Shown one piece after another: positions 29,194 through 37,049 of a stretch of DNA of 64,000 nucleotides. Origin of the DNA: Thiocapsa marina 5811 (GTDB lineage Bacteria; Pseudomonadota; Gammaproteobacteria; Chromatiales; Chromatiaceae); NCBI RefSeq assembly GCF_000223985.1, contig NZ_AFWV01000009.1, forward strand, positions 227,945 through 291,944. The letters run 5' to 3'. The position numbers and the translations under genes were made by a program. The number at the start of each line of letters is the position of its first letter. Position 1 is the stretch's first letter. A model generated the notes under the pieces. It made no database searches. It saw nothing but the letters and a program-made list of their open reading frames with translations, and was not told where the DNA came from.

Positions 29194-30009
29194 ATGAAGA
29201 TCGCCCGCTTTCTCGACATCCACGGCACCGTCCACTACGGCACCCCGATCGACGCCGGACATGCCCGCCGGCTCGGCGGTCACCTCTACGAGGGCCTGAC
29301 CGAGACCACCGACGAGATCGCGGTGGCGCGCTGGCTGGCGCCGGTCACACCCGTGAACGTCTACGGCATCGGCTTGAACTATCGCGCCCACGCCGAGGAG
29401 ACCGGGGCCGCCATCCCGGCCAACCCGGTCGTCTTCATGAAGCCCACGACGGCGATCACGGATCCGGGCGAGCCCATCATCCTGCCGAACGCGTGCGAGC
29501 ACGGCCCCGAGGTCGACTACGAGGCCGAGCTGGCCGTGGTCATCGGCCGCACGGCGCGCGACGTCCCGGTCGCCTCCGCGCTCGACTACGTGCTGGGGTA
29601 CAGCTGCGCCAACGACATCTCGGCTCGGCGCTGGCAGAAGGAAGGCGGCGCCGGCCAATGGATTCGCGGCAAGAGCTTCGATGGCTTCTGCCCCCTGGGT
29701 CCGGTCCTGGTCACCGCCGACGAAATCCCCGATCCGCAGGCATTGAGCGTCACCTGCACGCTCAACGGCGAGCGGGTCCAGACCGGCCACACCAGCGACA
29801 TGATCTTCACCATCGCCGAGCTGATCGCCTTCCTCAGCCGCGACACCACACTCCTGCCCGGCACGGTGATCATCACGGGCACCCCGCCCGGTGTCGGCTT
29901 CGCACGCACCCCGCCGCTGTTCCTGAGCGCAGGAGATCGGGTCGTGGTCGAGATCGAGGGGATCGGGGCGCTGGAGAACCCCGTGGTGCAGGCGCAAAGC
30001 CTCGCCTGA
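29194..30009 (+). CDS. Fumarylacetoacetate hydrolase (FAH) family protein
   Basis: The 271-residue protein has the FAH fold. The metal ligands are in PEVDYEAELAVVIG (ExE) and YSCANDISARRWQ (Asp), and the C-terminal GTVIITGTPPGVGF loop is typical. Members of this group hydrolyse acylpyruvates or decarboxylate oxaloacetate; the substrate here cannot be decided. The ATG start gives MKIARFLDIHG, a normal family N-terminus. Confidence 0.92.
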   Translation: MKIARFLDIHGTVHYGTPIDAGHARRLGGHLYEGLTETTDEIAVARWLAPVTPVNVYGIGLNYRAHAEETGAAIPANPVVFMKPTTAITDPGEPIILPNACEHGPEVDYEAELAVVIGRTARDVPVASALDYVLGYSCANDISARRWQKEGGAGQWIRGKSFDGFCPLGPVLVTADEIPDPQALSVTCTLNGERVQTGHTSDMIFTIAELIAFLSRDTTLLPGTVIITGTPPGVGFARTPPLFLSAGDRVVVEIEGIGALENPVVQAQSLA

Positions 30010-30067
30010 GGTGATTGGTGATTGGTGATTGGTTTTGGGCCGCAGATTCGGCAGCTTACAAAAGCTG

Positions 30068-30145
30068 TAGGGTGGACAAGCGCAGCGCAGTCCACCAGCG
30101 CCGCCGCGGGGATCGGTGGACTTCGCTCTCGCTCGTCCACCCTAC
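30068..30145. repeat. GTAGGGTGGAC-family repeat, complete copy
   Basis: A 78-bp imperfect palindrome from GTAGGGTGGAC to GTCCACCCTAC lies between the FAH gene and the convergent lipoprotein gene. A short direct repeat (GGTGATTGGTGATTGGT) precedes it at about 30010. Confidence 0.9.
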
Positions 30146-30163
30146 CGGCTGGGGCAGGAGGCC

Positions 30164-30706
30164 CTACAGCGCGTCGTTCCGGGCCTCATCCAGGCCGCCG
30201 AGCGGCAGATGCCCGAAGACGATACTGCCTTCGGTTCCATCGTCGAGGGCGATCTTGCCGATGCCGTTGCGCCCGTCGCTTGCGCGGATGATGTCGGCCC
30301 AGCCGCTGCGTCCGTCGGTGCAATAGACGTCGAAGACGGCGTCGGCCGAGCCCGTAAAGGCGTTGTAGCTGCCGCGGCAGCCGTTCCGGCTGCTGGAGAC
30401 ACGGAAATCGGCCGCGAAGGGCGAGGAGCGGTAGTCGCCGACGTAGACCTCGCCGTCCATGATGACGGCGAAGGGCCCGGAGGTCGAATAGCCCGGCGGC
30501 AGCGGGCTCGGTTGACCGCGGTCGATCTCGTCCAACACCTGACTCACGCAGGAGGAGTAAGACTCCGGATCCAGATGCGCGCAGAGACGCCGGCCATAGT
30601 CGATCGGCGAAACGGTCGCGCCGATGCCGCCGAGATGATTCGGCGGCACGAGTCCGCAGGCCCCGATCAAGAGCGGCAACAGGGCAACGAGATGGCGTGG
30701 GGTCAT
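30164..30706 (-). CDS. Putative lipoprotein of unknown function
   Basis: I start the gene at ATG 30706 because GGAGA precedes it and the product then begins with a lipoprotein signal ending in lipobox IGAC. The 180-residue protein has four further Cys residues (CAHLDPESYSSC, NGCRGSY, DVYCTDG) that could form disulfides, and beta-strand-like repeats such as GPFAVIMDGEVYVGDY and GTEGSIVFGHLPLGG. No family is recognised. It is convergent with the FAH gene. Confidence 0.75.
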   Translation of the reverse strand: MTPRHLVALLPLLIGACGLVPPNHLGGIGATVSPIDYGRRLCAHLDPESYSSCVSQVLDEIDRGQPSPLPPGYSTSGPFAVIMDGEVYVGDYRSSPFAADFRVSSSRNGCRGSYNAFTGSADAVFDVYCTDGRSGWADIIRASDGRNGIGKIALDDGTEGSIVFGHLPLGGLDEARNDAL

Positions 30707-30858
30707 AAGCGTTCTCCGCGCAAGACGACCGCTCGACCGAGCGGACCGGACGGTTGAGCCGGACCGATGAGCGGTGCCGTTCAAGACGACGTCGATTCCT
30801 ATCCCTGCCCGGTGAGCACGGGGTCAGTTTAGGCCCAATCGCGCCGGTCGGGGAGCAT

Positions 30859-31050
30859 TAAACCGCGCCCAGCGCGGTATGCGATGTTTTTGGATGGGAT
30901 CGGCCCCGGCGGATTTGACGACCGCTGGAGACGGCGCGGTTCAAGAGATTAAAAATGATAAAATTTTAAACCGCGTCTCCGCTAAGGACCGTGGATGCAC
31001 CAAACGTCGAGCTCACTCGAAAGTGAGCATCTCGCTCTGAACGCGGTTTA
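30859..31050 (+). repeat. Composite repeat: type A forward + type B reverse
   Basis: Type A (30859-30943, 85 bp) and type B in reverse (30967-31050, 84 bp) are separated by a 23-bp A/T-rich spacer. This is the same composite as at 27464, turned around. It fills most of the gap between the two lipoprotein genes. Confidence 0.9.
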
Positions 31051-31190
31051 ATACCGAGCGCGCAGGACACGCGAGCGGCGCACCCTGCACAGCAGGGCGC
31101 TTTCGGACTACAGTTGCCGAGACGGCGAGCCTCGGATGCGCCCGCGCCCGCCCCCGATCTCGAATCAACCCGACACGGAGCGACTCAGGG

Positions 31191-31667
31191 ATGCAAAACA
31201 GGCCATCCATGCGCGAAGCCGAGCAAGGCAAGGTCCCGCCCGAGCCGACTCGGCTCGGCTCCCGATCGCGCACGCCTCTCCTCTCCGTTGTAATCTCGGG
31301 CCTGCTCCTCGCCGCACTGTCGGGCGGCTGCGCCCAAGCACCGGGCTTACCCGGGCAACTCGCCGAGCTCAGCTGTATCGGCGCTTGCCAGGGCGCGCGA
31401 GACCGATGCAACGCCGATGCGCGCTACGACTATCGCCAATGTCAGGCGGGCTACAGCGAGGCGTTCGTCGACTACCGCTGGTGTCTGGCCTCGGCCTTCG
31501 AGCGCTCCGAATGCGGTTATCCCTGGTGGTCCTGTGCCGAGAATCTCTACGGCTATTGCGCCAATCGCGCAGCCGAGTGCGAGCAAGCCTGCCGCCCGCA
31601 GGCATCACCCCCGCACGCATCGACGACGCAGAGCCCGTCAAAACAACCGAATCATCCAGCGACCTGA
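31191..31667 (+). CDS. Cysteine-rich putative lipoprotein
   Basis: The 158-residue product has a basic N-terminus, a hydrophobic stretch (LLSVVISGLLLAALSGGC) and a lipobox LSGGC at about residue 47. The mature part has about ten Cys residues in a regular pattern (CIGACQGARDRC, YRQC, YRWC, CGYPWWSC, YGYC, CEQAC), suggesting several disulfides or metal binding in the periplasm. An internal ATG at codon 7 is also possible. No family is recognised. Confidence 0.7.
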   Translation: MQNRPSMREAEQGKVPPEPTRLGSRSRTPLLSVVISGLLLAALSGGCAQAPGLPGQLAELSCIGACQGARDRCNADARYDYRQCQAGYSEAFVDYRWCLASAFERSECGYPWWSCAENLYGYCANRAAECEQACRPQASPPHASTTQSPSKQPNHPAT

Positions 31668-31794
31668 CTCGCCGAGATCCATGGTACAGGCTGGATTTGA
31701 GTCCACCTGTGGGTCGGACTTGAGTCCGACACGACGGTGGCGTTGGGCTCGAGGGCGGCTTCGGGCTGAAGCCCGACCCACCTGGCCCGATCGG

Positions 31795-33195
31795 TCAAGC
31801 CCCGCGGCGCCAAGCGGTCCCGCTCGGTCCATCCTCGAGACCGATGCCAGCCTCGGTCAGCAGCTTGCGCAGACGATCGGCCTCGGCCCAATCCTTGGCG
31901 GCCCGGGCAGCGATGCGCGCCTGAACCAGGCTCTCGATCTCCGTGTCCGACAAGCCGCCGTCGTCCGCGCGTCCGCGCAGATACAGATCCGGATCCTCCT
32001 GCAGGATGCCCAGGATGCCGCCGAGTCGCCGCAGCACGGCCGCCGGGCCGGCGGCGGCGCCGGGATCATCCGCTCGGATGCGATTCACCTCGCGCACCAG
32101 ATCGAACAGGACGGCAAGCGCCTCGGGCGTGTTGAAGTCGTCATCCATCGCGGCATGAAAACGCTCGACGAAGGGCGCGGCGACGGATGCATCCACCGCG
32201 TCGGGGGCGACGTCCGGCACGCCGCGCAACGCCGTGTAGAGTCGGGTCAAGGCCGCACGGGCCTGCTCGAGATGCTCGTCGTCGTAGTTGAGCGGGCTGC
32301 GATACTGACTCGTCAGGATAAAGTACCGCACCTCCTCGGGACGAAAGCGCTGCAGGATCTCGCGCACGGTGAAGAAGTTGCCGAGCGACTTGGACATCTT
32401 CTCTTCGTTCACGCGCACGAACCCGTTGTGCATCCAGACGTTCACGAAGGTCTCGCCGGTGGCGCCCTCGGACTGGGCGATCTCGTTCTCGTGATGCGGG
32501 AACTGTAGATCCGCCCCGCCGCCGTGGATATCGAAATGATGGCCCAGGGCGCAGGTGCTCATGGCCGAGCACTCGATATGCCAGCCGGGCCGTCCGGGTC
32601 CCCAGGGCGAGTCCCAGGCCGGCTCGCCGGGCTTGGCGGACTTCCAGAGCGCGAAGTCCAGCGGATCGCGCTTGGCCTCGTCGACCTCCACCCGAGCGCC
32701 GGCGCGCAGGTCCTGCGGGTCCTTGCCCGAGAGCTTCCCGTAGCCCGCAAAACGCGCCACCGCGTAGTAGACATCGCCGTTCTCGGCGACATAGGCGAGC
32801 CCCTTCTCGATCAGGGTGCCGATCATGGCGAGGATCTCGTCCATGTGTGCGGTGGCGCGCGGCTCGTCGGTCGGCGGCAGGATACCCAGGGCATCCGAAT
32901 CCTCGTGCATCGCCTGGATGAAGCGATCGGTCAGCGCCTGCATCGACTCGCCGGCCTCGGCGGCACGGCGGATGATCTTGTCGTCGATGTCCGTGATGTT
33001 GCGGATATAGGTCACCTCGTACCCGAGCGCCCGCAGATAGCGATAGACGACATCGAAGACGACCATCACCCGCGCATGCCCGAGATGGCAGTAGTCGTAC
33101 ACGGTCATCCCGCAGACATACATGCGCACCTTGCGCGGCTCGATCGGCTCGAAGGGCTCTTTGCGGCGGGTGAGGCTATTGTGGATCTGCAACAT
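31795..33195 (-). CDS. cysS: Cysteinyl-tRNA synthetase
   Basis: This class I aminoacyl-tRNA synthetase charges tRNA-Cys. I start it at ATG 33195 ([18 protein letters not shown]), which matches the family N-terminus; the frame open upstream runs into a repeat. The 466-residue protein has the zinc ligand in YVCGMTVYD, the HIGH-type motif CHLGHARVM, and the KMSKS loop [11 protein letters not shown]. The length agrees with E. coli CysS (461). Confidence 0.97.
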   Translation of the reverse strand: MLQIHNSLTRRKEPFEPIEPRKVRMYVCGMTVYDYCHLGHARVMVVFDVVYRYLRALGYEVTYIRNITDIDDKIIRRAAEAGESMQALTDRFIQAMHEDSDALGILPPTDEPRATAHMDEILAMIGTLIEKGLAYVAENGDVYYAVARFAGYGKLSGKDPQDLRAGARVEVDEAKRDPLDFALWKSAKPGEPAWDSPWGPGRPGWHIECSAMSTCALGHHFDIHGGGADLQFPHHENEIAQSEGATGETFVNVWMHNGFVRVNEEKMSKSLGNFFTVREILQRFRPEEVRYFILTSQYRSPLNYDDEHLEQARAALTRLYTALRGVPDVAPDAVDASVAAPFVERFHAAMDDDFNTPEALAVLFDLVREVNRIRADDPGAAAGPAAVLRRLGGILGILQEDPDLYLRGRADDGGLSDTEIESLVQARIAARAAKDWAEADRLRKLLTEAGIGLEDGPSGTAWRRGA

Positions 33196-33323
33196 GGAAG
33201 GCACTCGCGAGTTGGACGGCCCGGGCCGCAACGGGCCCGGCGCCGAGATTCCGGCAAGGGCGGCATGGTAACAAAGCCGAGGATGTGCGCGTGAACCTTC
33301 GGACGCGTTCAACAGGCCGGCCC

Positions 33324-33444
33324 GGGTGGACGAGCGAGAGGAAAGTCCACCGAACCTGCGGTGCCGGCGGTCTGAGCTGGTGGACTGCGCTGCGCTTGTC
33401 CACCCTACGGCGCTTGTCCACCCTACGGCGCTTGTCGACCCACC
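33324..33444. repeat. GTAGGGTGGAC-family repeat with duplicated right end
   Basis: The repeat runs from GGGTGGACGAGCG and ends with two to three tandem copies of the CGCTTGTCCACCCTACGG unit. It lies upstream of cysS and may overlap its promoter region. Confidence 0.85.
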
Positions 33445-33526
33445 GATTCGCTAGGCGACGGGACCGGGTTCATGACCAGCGCCCACCAGCCTTTCCCCGA
33501 GCGCGCGAAGCCCGTACCATTCAACC

Positions 33527-33718
33527 TAAACCGCGTCCAGAGCGAGATGCACACTTTCGAGTGAGCTCGACGTTTGGTACATCCACGAACCTCAGCGGGG
33601 ACGCGGTTTAAAGCGAATATTCTTGAATCTTTTATACCGCGCCGGCTCCGACTTTTGTCGGAGTCGGCGCTGCCAAGCCGATCCAATCAACGACGCATTC
33701 CGCGCCGGGCGCGGTTTA
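33527..33718 (+). repeat. Composite repeat: type B forward + type A reverse
   Basis: Type B (33527-33610, 84 bp) and type A reverse (33633-33718, 86 bp) are separated by 22 bp. The pair fills the region upstream of the cyclophilin gene. Confidence 0.9.
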
Positions 33719-33766
33719 AACCCGAGTGCGCCGCCGGCGCGCCAGTACAGCCTGCGGAGATCCCAG

Positions 33767-34255
33767 ATGATCAAGCTCACCACCAACCACGGCGACATCC
33801 TCGTCGCGCTGGATGCCGAGAAGGCACCCAAGACCTGCGCGAATTTCGAGCAGTATGTCCGCGACGGCCACTACGACGGGACGCTCTTTCACCGCGTCAT
33901 CGACGGCTTCATGATCCAGGGCGGCGGCATGACGCCGGACTTCGCGCCCAAGCCGACACGCGCTCCGATCGAGAACGAGGCGAAGAACGGACTGAAGAAC
34001 CTGAACGGCACCCTCGCCATGGCTCGCACCATGGATCCGCACTCGGCGACGTCGCAGTTCTTCATCAATGTCGCGGACAACGGCTTTCTCGATTATCCGG
34101 GTCAGGACGGCTGGGGCTACTGTGTCTTCGGACAGGTCGTCGAGGGCATGGACGTCGTGAACGTCATCCGCGGCGTGCAGACCGGCACCCGTCACGGGCA
34201 CCAGGATGTCCCGGTCGAGGATGTCGTCCTCGAGCAAGCGGTCGTCGTGGAGTAG
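33767..34255 (+). CDS. ppiB: Peptidyl-prolyl cis-trans isomerase, cyclophilin type (PpiB-like)
   Basis: The protein is a cytoplasmic cyclophilin. I chose ATG 33767 because GGAG lies 8 bp upstream and [16 protein letters not shown] is the usual N-terminus; the frame upstream is repeat sequence. The 162-residue protein has [13 protein letters not shown] with the catalytic Arg, and [14 protein letters not shown]. It ends 34 bp before the probable lpxH start, as in many gammaproteobacteria where the two genes are neighbours. Confidence 0.95.
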   Translation: MIKLTTNHGDILVALDAEKAPKTCANFEQYVRDGHYDGTLFHRVIDGFMIQGGGMTPDFAPKPTRAPIENEAKNGLKNLNGTLAMARTMDPHSATSQFFINVADNGFLDYPGQDGWGYCVFGQVVEGMDVVNVIRGVQTGTRHGHQDVPVEDVVLEQAVVVE

Positions 34256-34289
34256 CACGCCGAGCCGCAACGGAAGCGAAAGCCGAGCC

Positions 34290-35054
34290 TTGAGCACCGC
34301 AGACGTCAGCCTCTTCGTCTCCGACCTGCATCTGTCGCCGGATCGGCCGGCGACGGTGGAGCTTTTCCTCGACTTCCTCGCAGGACGCGCGCGCGAGGCG
34401 GATCAGCTCTATCTCCTGGGCGACATCTTCGACGCCTGGATCGGCGACGACGACGAGGGCACGCCCAACACCGAGGTCAAGGCCGCACTCGCCGCGGTCA
34501 CGGCCTCGGGGGTCGGCGGTTATCTGATGCACGGCAACCGCGACTTCCTGATCGGTCGGACCTTCTGCCGCGAGACCGGCTGCCGGCTCCTGCGCGACCC
34601 GACCCTCGTCCGGTTCGCCGGCGAGCCCACGCTCCTCATGCACGGCGACCTGCTCTGCACGGACGACGTCGCCTATCAGCGGTTTCGCCGCCGCATCCGC
34701 AATCCTCTGGTCCAGCGCCTCTTCCTCTGGCGATCCCTCGCGGCGCGGCGCAAGGTCGCCGCCGACTACCGCCGCAAGAGCGGAGCAGCAACCGCGGGGA
34801 AGACCTCGGAGATCATGGACGTCAACCAGGAGACGGTCGCCCGCGTCATGCGCCGCTACGGTGCCGCACGCCTGATCCACGGGCACACCCACCGTCCAGC
34901 GGATCATCGCGTGCAGATCGACGGACGGGAGGCCGTGCGCTCGGTCCTCGCCGAATGGCATCCGGACCGGGGCGAGATGCTGATCCACGACCCCTCGGGT
35001 TGGCGCCGCGAGGCCGTGCAGCCGTCAGTCGACAAGCTGTACGGACGGCTGTAA
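34290..35054 (+). CDS. lpxH: UDP-2,3-diacylglucosamine diphosphatase LpxH
   Basis: LpxH removes UMP from UDP-2,3-diacylglucosamine to give lipid X in lipid A synthesis, at the inner membrane. The calcineurin-like metal sites are SDLHL, GDIFDAWIGDD, MHGNRDFLIG, HGD and HGHTHRPA. I choose TTG 34290 as start since the product MSTADVSLFVSDLHLS fits the family; the frame further upstream overlaps ppiB and is Ser/Arg-rich. The 254-residue length is near that of E. coli LpxH (240). Confidence 0.93.
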   Translation: MSTADVSLFVSDLHLSPDRPATVELFLDFLAGRAREADQLYLLGDIFDAWIGDDDEGTPNTEVKAALAAVTASGVGGYLMHGNRDFLIGRTFCRETGCRLLRDPTLVRFAGEPTLLMHGDLLCTDDVAYQRFRRRIRNPLVQRLFLWRSLAARRKVAADYRRKSGAATAGKTSEIMDVNQETVARVMRRYGAARLIHGHTHRPADHRVQIDGREAVRSVLAEWHPDRGEMLIHDPSGWRREAVQPSVDKLYGRL

Positions 35055-35055
35055 G

Positions 35056-35075
35056 GGCGAATTTATTCGCCCGAA
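35056..35075 (+). terminator. Palindrome after lpxH, possible terminator
   Basis: GGGCGAATTTATTCGCCC is a perfect short inverted repeat directly after the lpxH stop. There is no strong T tract after it, so its role as terminator is uncertain. The same motif recurs at 48378-48394 and 48538-48556. Confidence 0.45.
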
Positions 35076-35132
35076 CACACTTCGAACAGTGCTTGCAGGT
35101 CTCTTCCGGGACTCCGGCCATATCGGTACGTG

Positions 35133-35275
35133 GCGCAGAGCGCCAGGGGCATGCGTGACACCGCGGAGCGGATGTCACGAGCTCTTTGGGTTGGGCTTCG
35201 TAATGCCACGGAGCGGATGTCACGAGCTCTTTGAGTGGGCTGCGTGACACCGCGGAGCGGGTGTCGCGAGATCGT
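35133..35275. repeat. GCGCAGAGCGCC repeat cluster
   Basis: The region starts GCGCAGAGCGCCAGGGGCAT and has three near-identical modules ending TGTCACGAGC (about 35134-35185, 35200-35235, 35244-35275). Related copies lie near 48438 (inverted), 61580 and 62398. The 300-bp gap between lpxH and the YkgJ gene consists largely of this repeat. Confidence 0.8.
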
Positions 35276-35355
35276 TGGGGTTTGGGGGTGGCCCGTCTGC
35301 CGAGCGTAGCCCGGCTGCGAAGCCGCTGCGCTCGCCTCGGACCGACTCGGCCCGG

Positions 35356-35655
35356 TCAGCGGGAGTCGGTCGCCGGATCCAGTCCGATCACGTCCCGGGC
35401 GTCTTCTTCCACCGCGGGGAAGCTGAAGCCGCATTCCTGCGGCGTCAGCTGCTCGGAGGCCACACGCGGATATTTCCGGCAACTCGGCGGCCGCAACACG
35501 TAGACCGCGCAGCTGCTCAAACCCTGGTCGTCGAAGCGCAGAAACGGGCAGGGGTAGGGCAGCTTGCAGCAGGCACCGCAGCGGTTGCATGCGCCCGTTC
35601 GATCGGGATCGACCGGCAGGAGCGAAGTGAACATGCGCTTGGTTTTATTCAGCAT
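35356..35655 (-). CDS. YkgJ family cysteine cluster protein
   Basis: The 99-residue protein has the YkgJ/UPF0153 pattern GACNRCGACCKLPYPC followed by CAVYVLRPPSCRKYP and a later ECGF, a set of Cys residues expected to bind zinc or an iron-sulfur cluster. The function of the family is not established. The rhodanese gene lies 21 bp upstream on the same strand and may be co-transcribed. Confidence 0.9.
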   Translation of the reverse strand: MLNKTKRMFTSLLPVDPDRTGACNRCGACCKLPYPCPFLRFDDQGLSSCAVYVLRPPSCRKYPRVASEQLTPQECGFSFPAVEEDARDVIGLDPATDSR

Positions 35656-35676
35656 CCGAAAAGGCTTCCGAAAGGG

Positions 35677-36147
35677 TCATCCGTCGGCCGGCCGCATCTG
35701 ATCCGGTCTCAGGCGTGGCGTAAAATAGCGGTCGGCGTCGTCCAGATCGACCGCCGTCCCGGCCGCGTCGACCAGCGACTGCTCGTAGTCCTTCCAGCCC
35801 CGTAGGCCCGTCTGCAACGAGGACACGTCTTGGTAGCCGAGCAGGTTCATCGCATGGGCCGCCATGATGCTGCGGTACCCCGATCGACAGACTACCACGA
35901 CCTCCCGGTCACGCGCGCGCACCAGCTCGGGAACGGTCTCCTCGTAGTCCCATTCGCAGGCGGACTCGAGGATGCCCCGCGGGACGTTCAGCGATCCGTC
36001 GATGTGCATCGCCGCGAACTCATCCGGCTCGCGCACATCGACCAGCAGCAGATCCGGGTTTGCCGCGAGCCGCTCCTCCAGATCCCAAGGCATGATCTCC
36101 TTGACATCGCTCAAACAGTCTTTAATGAGCTCTAAAAACTTCTTCAT
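35677..36147 (-). CDS. Rhodanese-like domain protein
   Basis: The 156-residue protein has one rhodanese domain (about 15-115) with VDVREPDEFAAMHIDGSLNVPRG and the active-site loop VVCRSGYRS, where the Cys can carry a persulfide. I start at ATG 36147 (MKKFLELIKDCLSDV); the frame upstream is repeat sequence. The start codon lies 5 bp from the end of a type B element and no ribosome-binding site is visible, so translation initiation is odd here. The role is probably sulfur transfer or handling. Confidence 0.9.
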   Translation of the reverse strand: MKKFLELIKDCLSDVKEIMPWDLEERLAANPDLLLVDVREPDEFAAMHIDGSLNVPRGILESACEWDYEETVPELVRARDREVVVVCRSGYRSIMAAHAMNLLGYQDVSSLQTGLRGWKDYEQSLVDAAGTAVDLDDADRYFTPRLRPDQMRPADG

Positions 36148-36152
36148 CGCTT

Positions 36153-36337
36153 TAAACCGCGTCCAGAGCGAGTTGCTCGTTTTCGAGTGAGTTTGACGTT
36201 GGCCGCATCCATGGCCCTTCGCGGGGACGCGGTTTAAAAAGGTCATCTTTGAGTTTTTTAAACCGCGCCTGCTCCAACCGTCGTCGAGTCGGCCGGGGCC
36301 ATCCAACACTGTCGCATGCTGCGCCGGGCGCGGCTTA
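36153..36337 (+). repeat. Composite repeat: type B forward + type A reverse
   Basis: Type B (36153-36236, 84 bp) and type A reverse (36259-36337, slightly truncated at 79 bp) are separated by 22 bp. A further fragment of the terminal motif (CCGCGCCCGG) follows at 36339. The pair lies between the rhodanese start and the response regulator gene end. Confidence 0.9.
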
Positions 36338-36386
36338 ACCGCGCCCGGAGTGGTCTGCGTTCATTCGGATCGAGGCAGACGCGGAC

Positions 36387-37049
36387 TCATCCGAGATCGC
36401 GGCTCGACCTGCGCTCGCACAGACCGCGCTCGACCGCGATCACCGCCGCCTCCACGCGCGAGTGCACGTCGAGCTTGCGCAGGATCGCCTTGACGTGAAG
36501 CTTCACCGTTCCGTCCGAGATATTCAGACGTCGCGCGATCGCCTTGTTGCTCTGGCCCTCGGCAAGATGGCAGAGGATCTCGTGCTCGCGCGGCGTCAGG
36601 TCGGCGATCCGACCCTCGGCGGCCGTGCCCGCGGCCTCGCCCTGGACGGCCTTGGCCAAGACGACGGCCAGCTCGGGCGCCACCACCGTGCGGCCTTGGA
36701 CGATCTCGCCCAGGGCCGCGATCAGCGCGTCCGGCTCCATATCCTTGAGCAGATAACCCTGCGCGCCGCCCTGCAGCGACTCGATCACGTCGCGCTCCTC
36801 GGCGCTCGTGGTGAGCATCGCGATCGGCATCGCCGGATGGGCCGCACGCAACCGACGCAGCATCTCCAAACCGTCGAGCTGCGGCATGCGCATGTCCAGC
36901 AAGACCACGTCGGGCAAGGTCTCGGCAACCCGCTTCAAACCCATCGCGGTATCGCCCAGCGCCGCAACCACCTGGATACCCCGGCGCTCCAACAACTCCT
37001 GAAGCCCGAAACGGAAGAGTGCATGATCGTCGATCAGCAAGACGCGCAT
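36387..37049 (-). CDS. NarL/FixJ-family response regulator
   Basis: The 220-residue protein has an N-terminal receiver with acidic pocket DD (7-8) and phospho-acceptor D52 in VVLLDMRMPQ, and a C-terminal LuxR-type HTH (about 150-210, LTPREHEILCHLAEGQSNKA). The ATG overlaps the TGA of the kinase gene (TGATG), so kinase and regulator are translationally coupled and surely form one two-component system. Closest family resemblance is NarL/NarP; the target genes are unknown. Confidence 0.95.
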   Translation of the reverse strand: MRVLLIDDHALFRFGLQELLERRGIQVVAALGDTAMGLKRVAETLPDVVLLDMRMPQLDGLEMLRRLRAAHPAMPIAMLTTSAEERDVIESLQGGAQGYLLKDMEPDALIAALGEIVQGRTVVAPELAVVLAKAVQGEAAGTAAEGRIADLTPREHEILCHLAEGQSNKAIARRLNISDGTVKLHVKAILRKLDVHSRVEAAVIAVERGLCERRSSRDLG

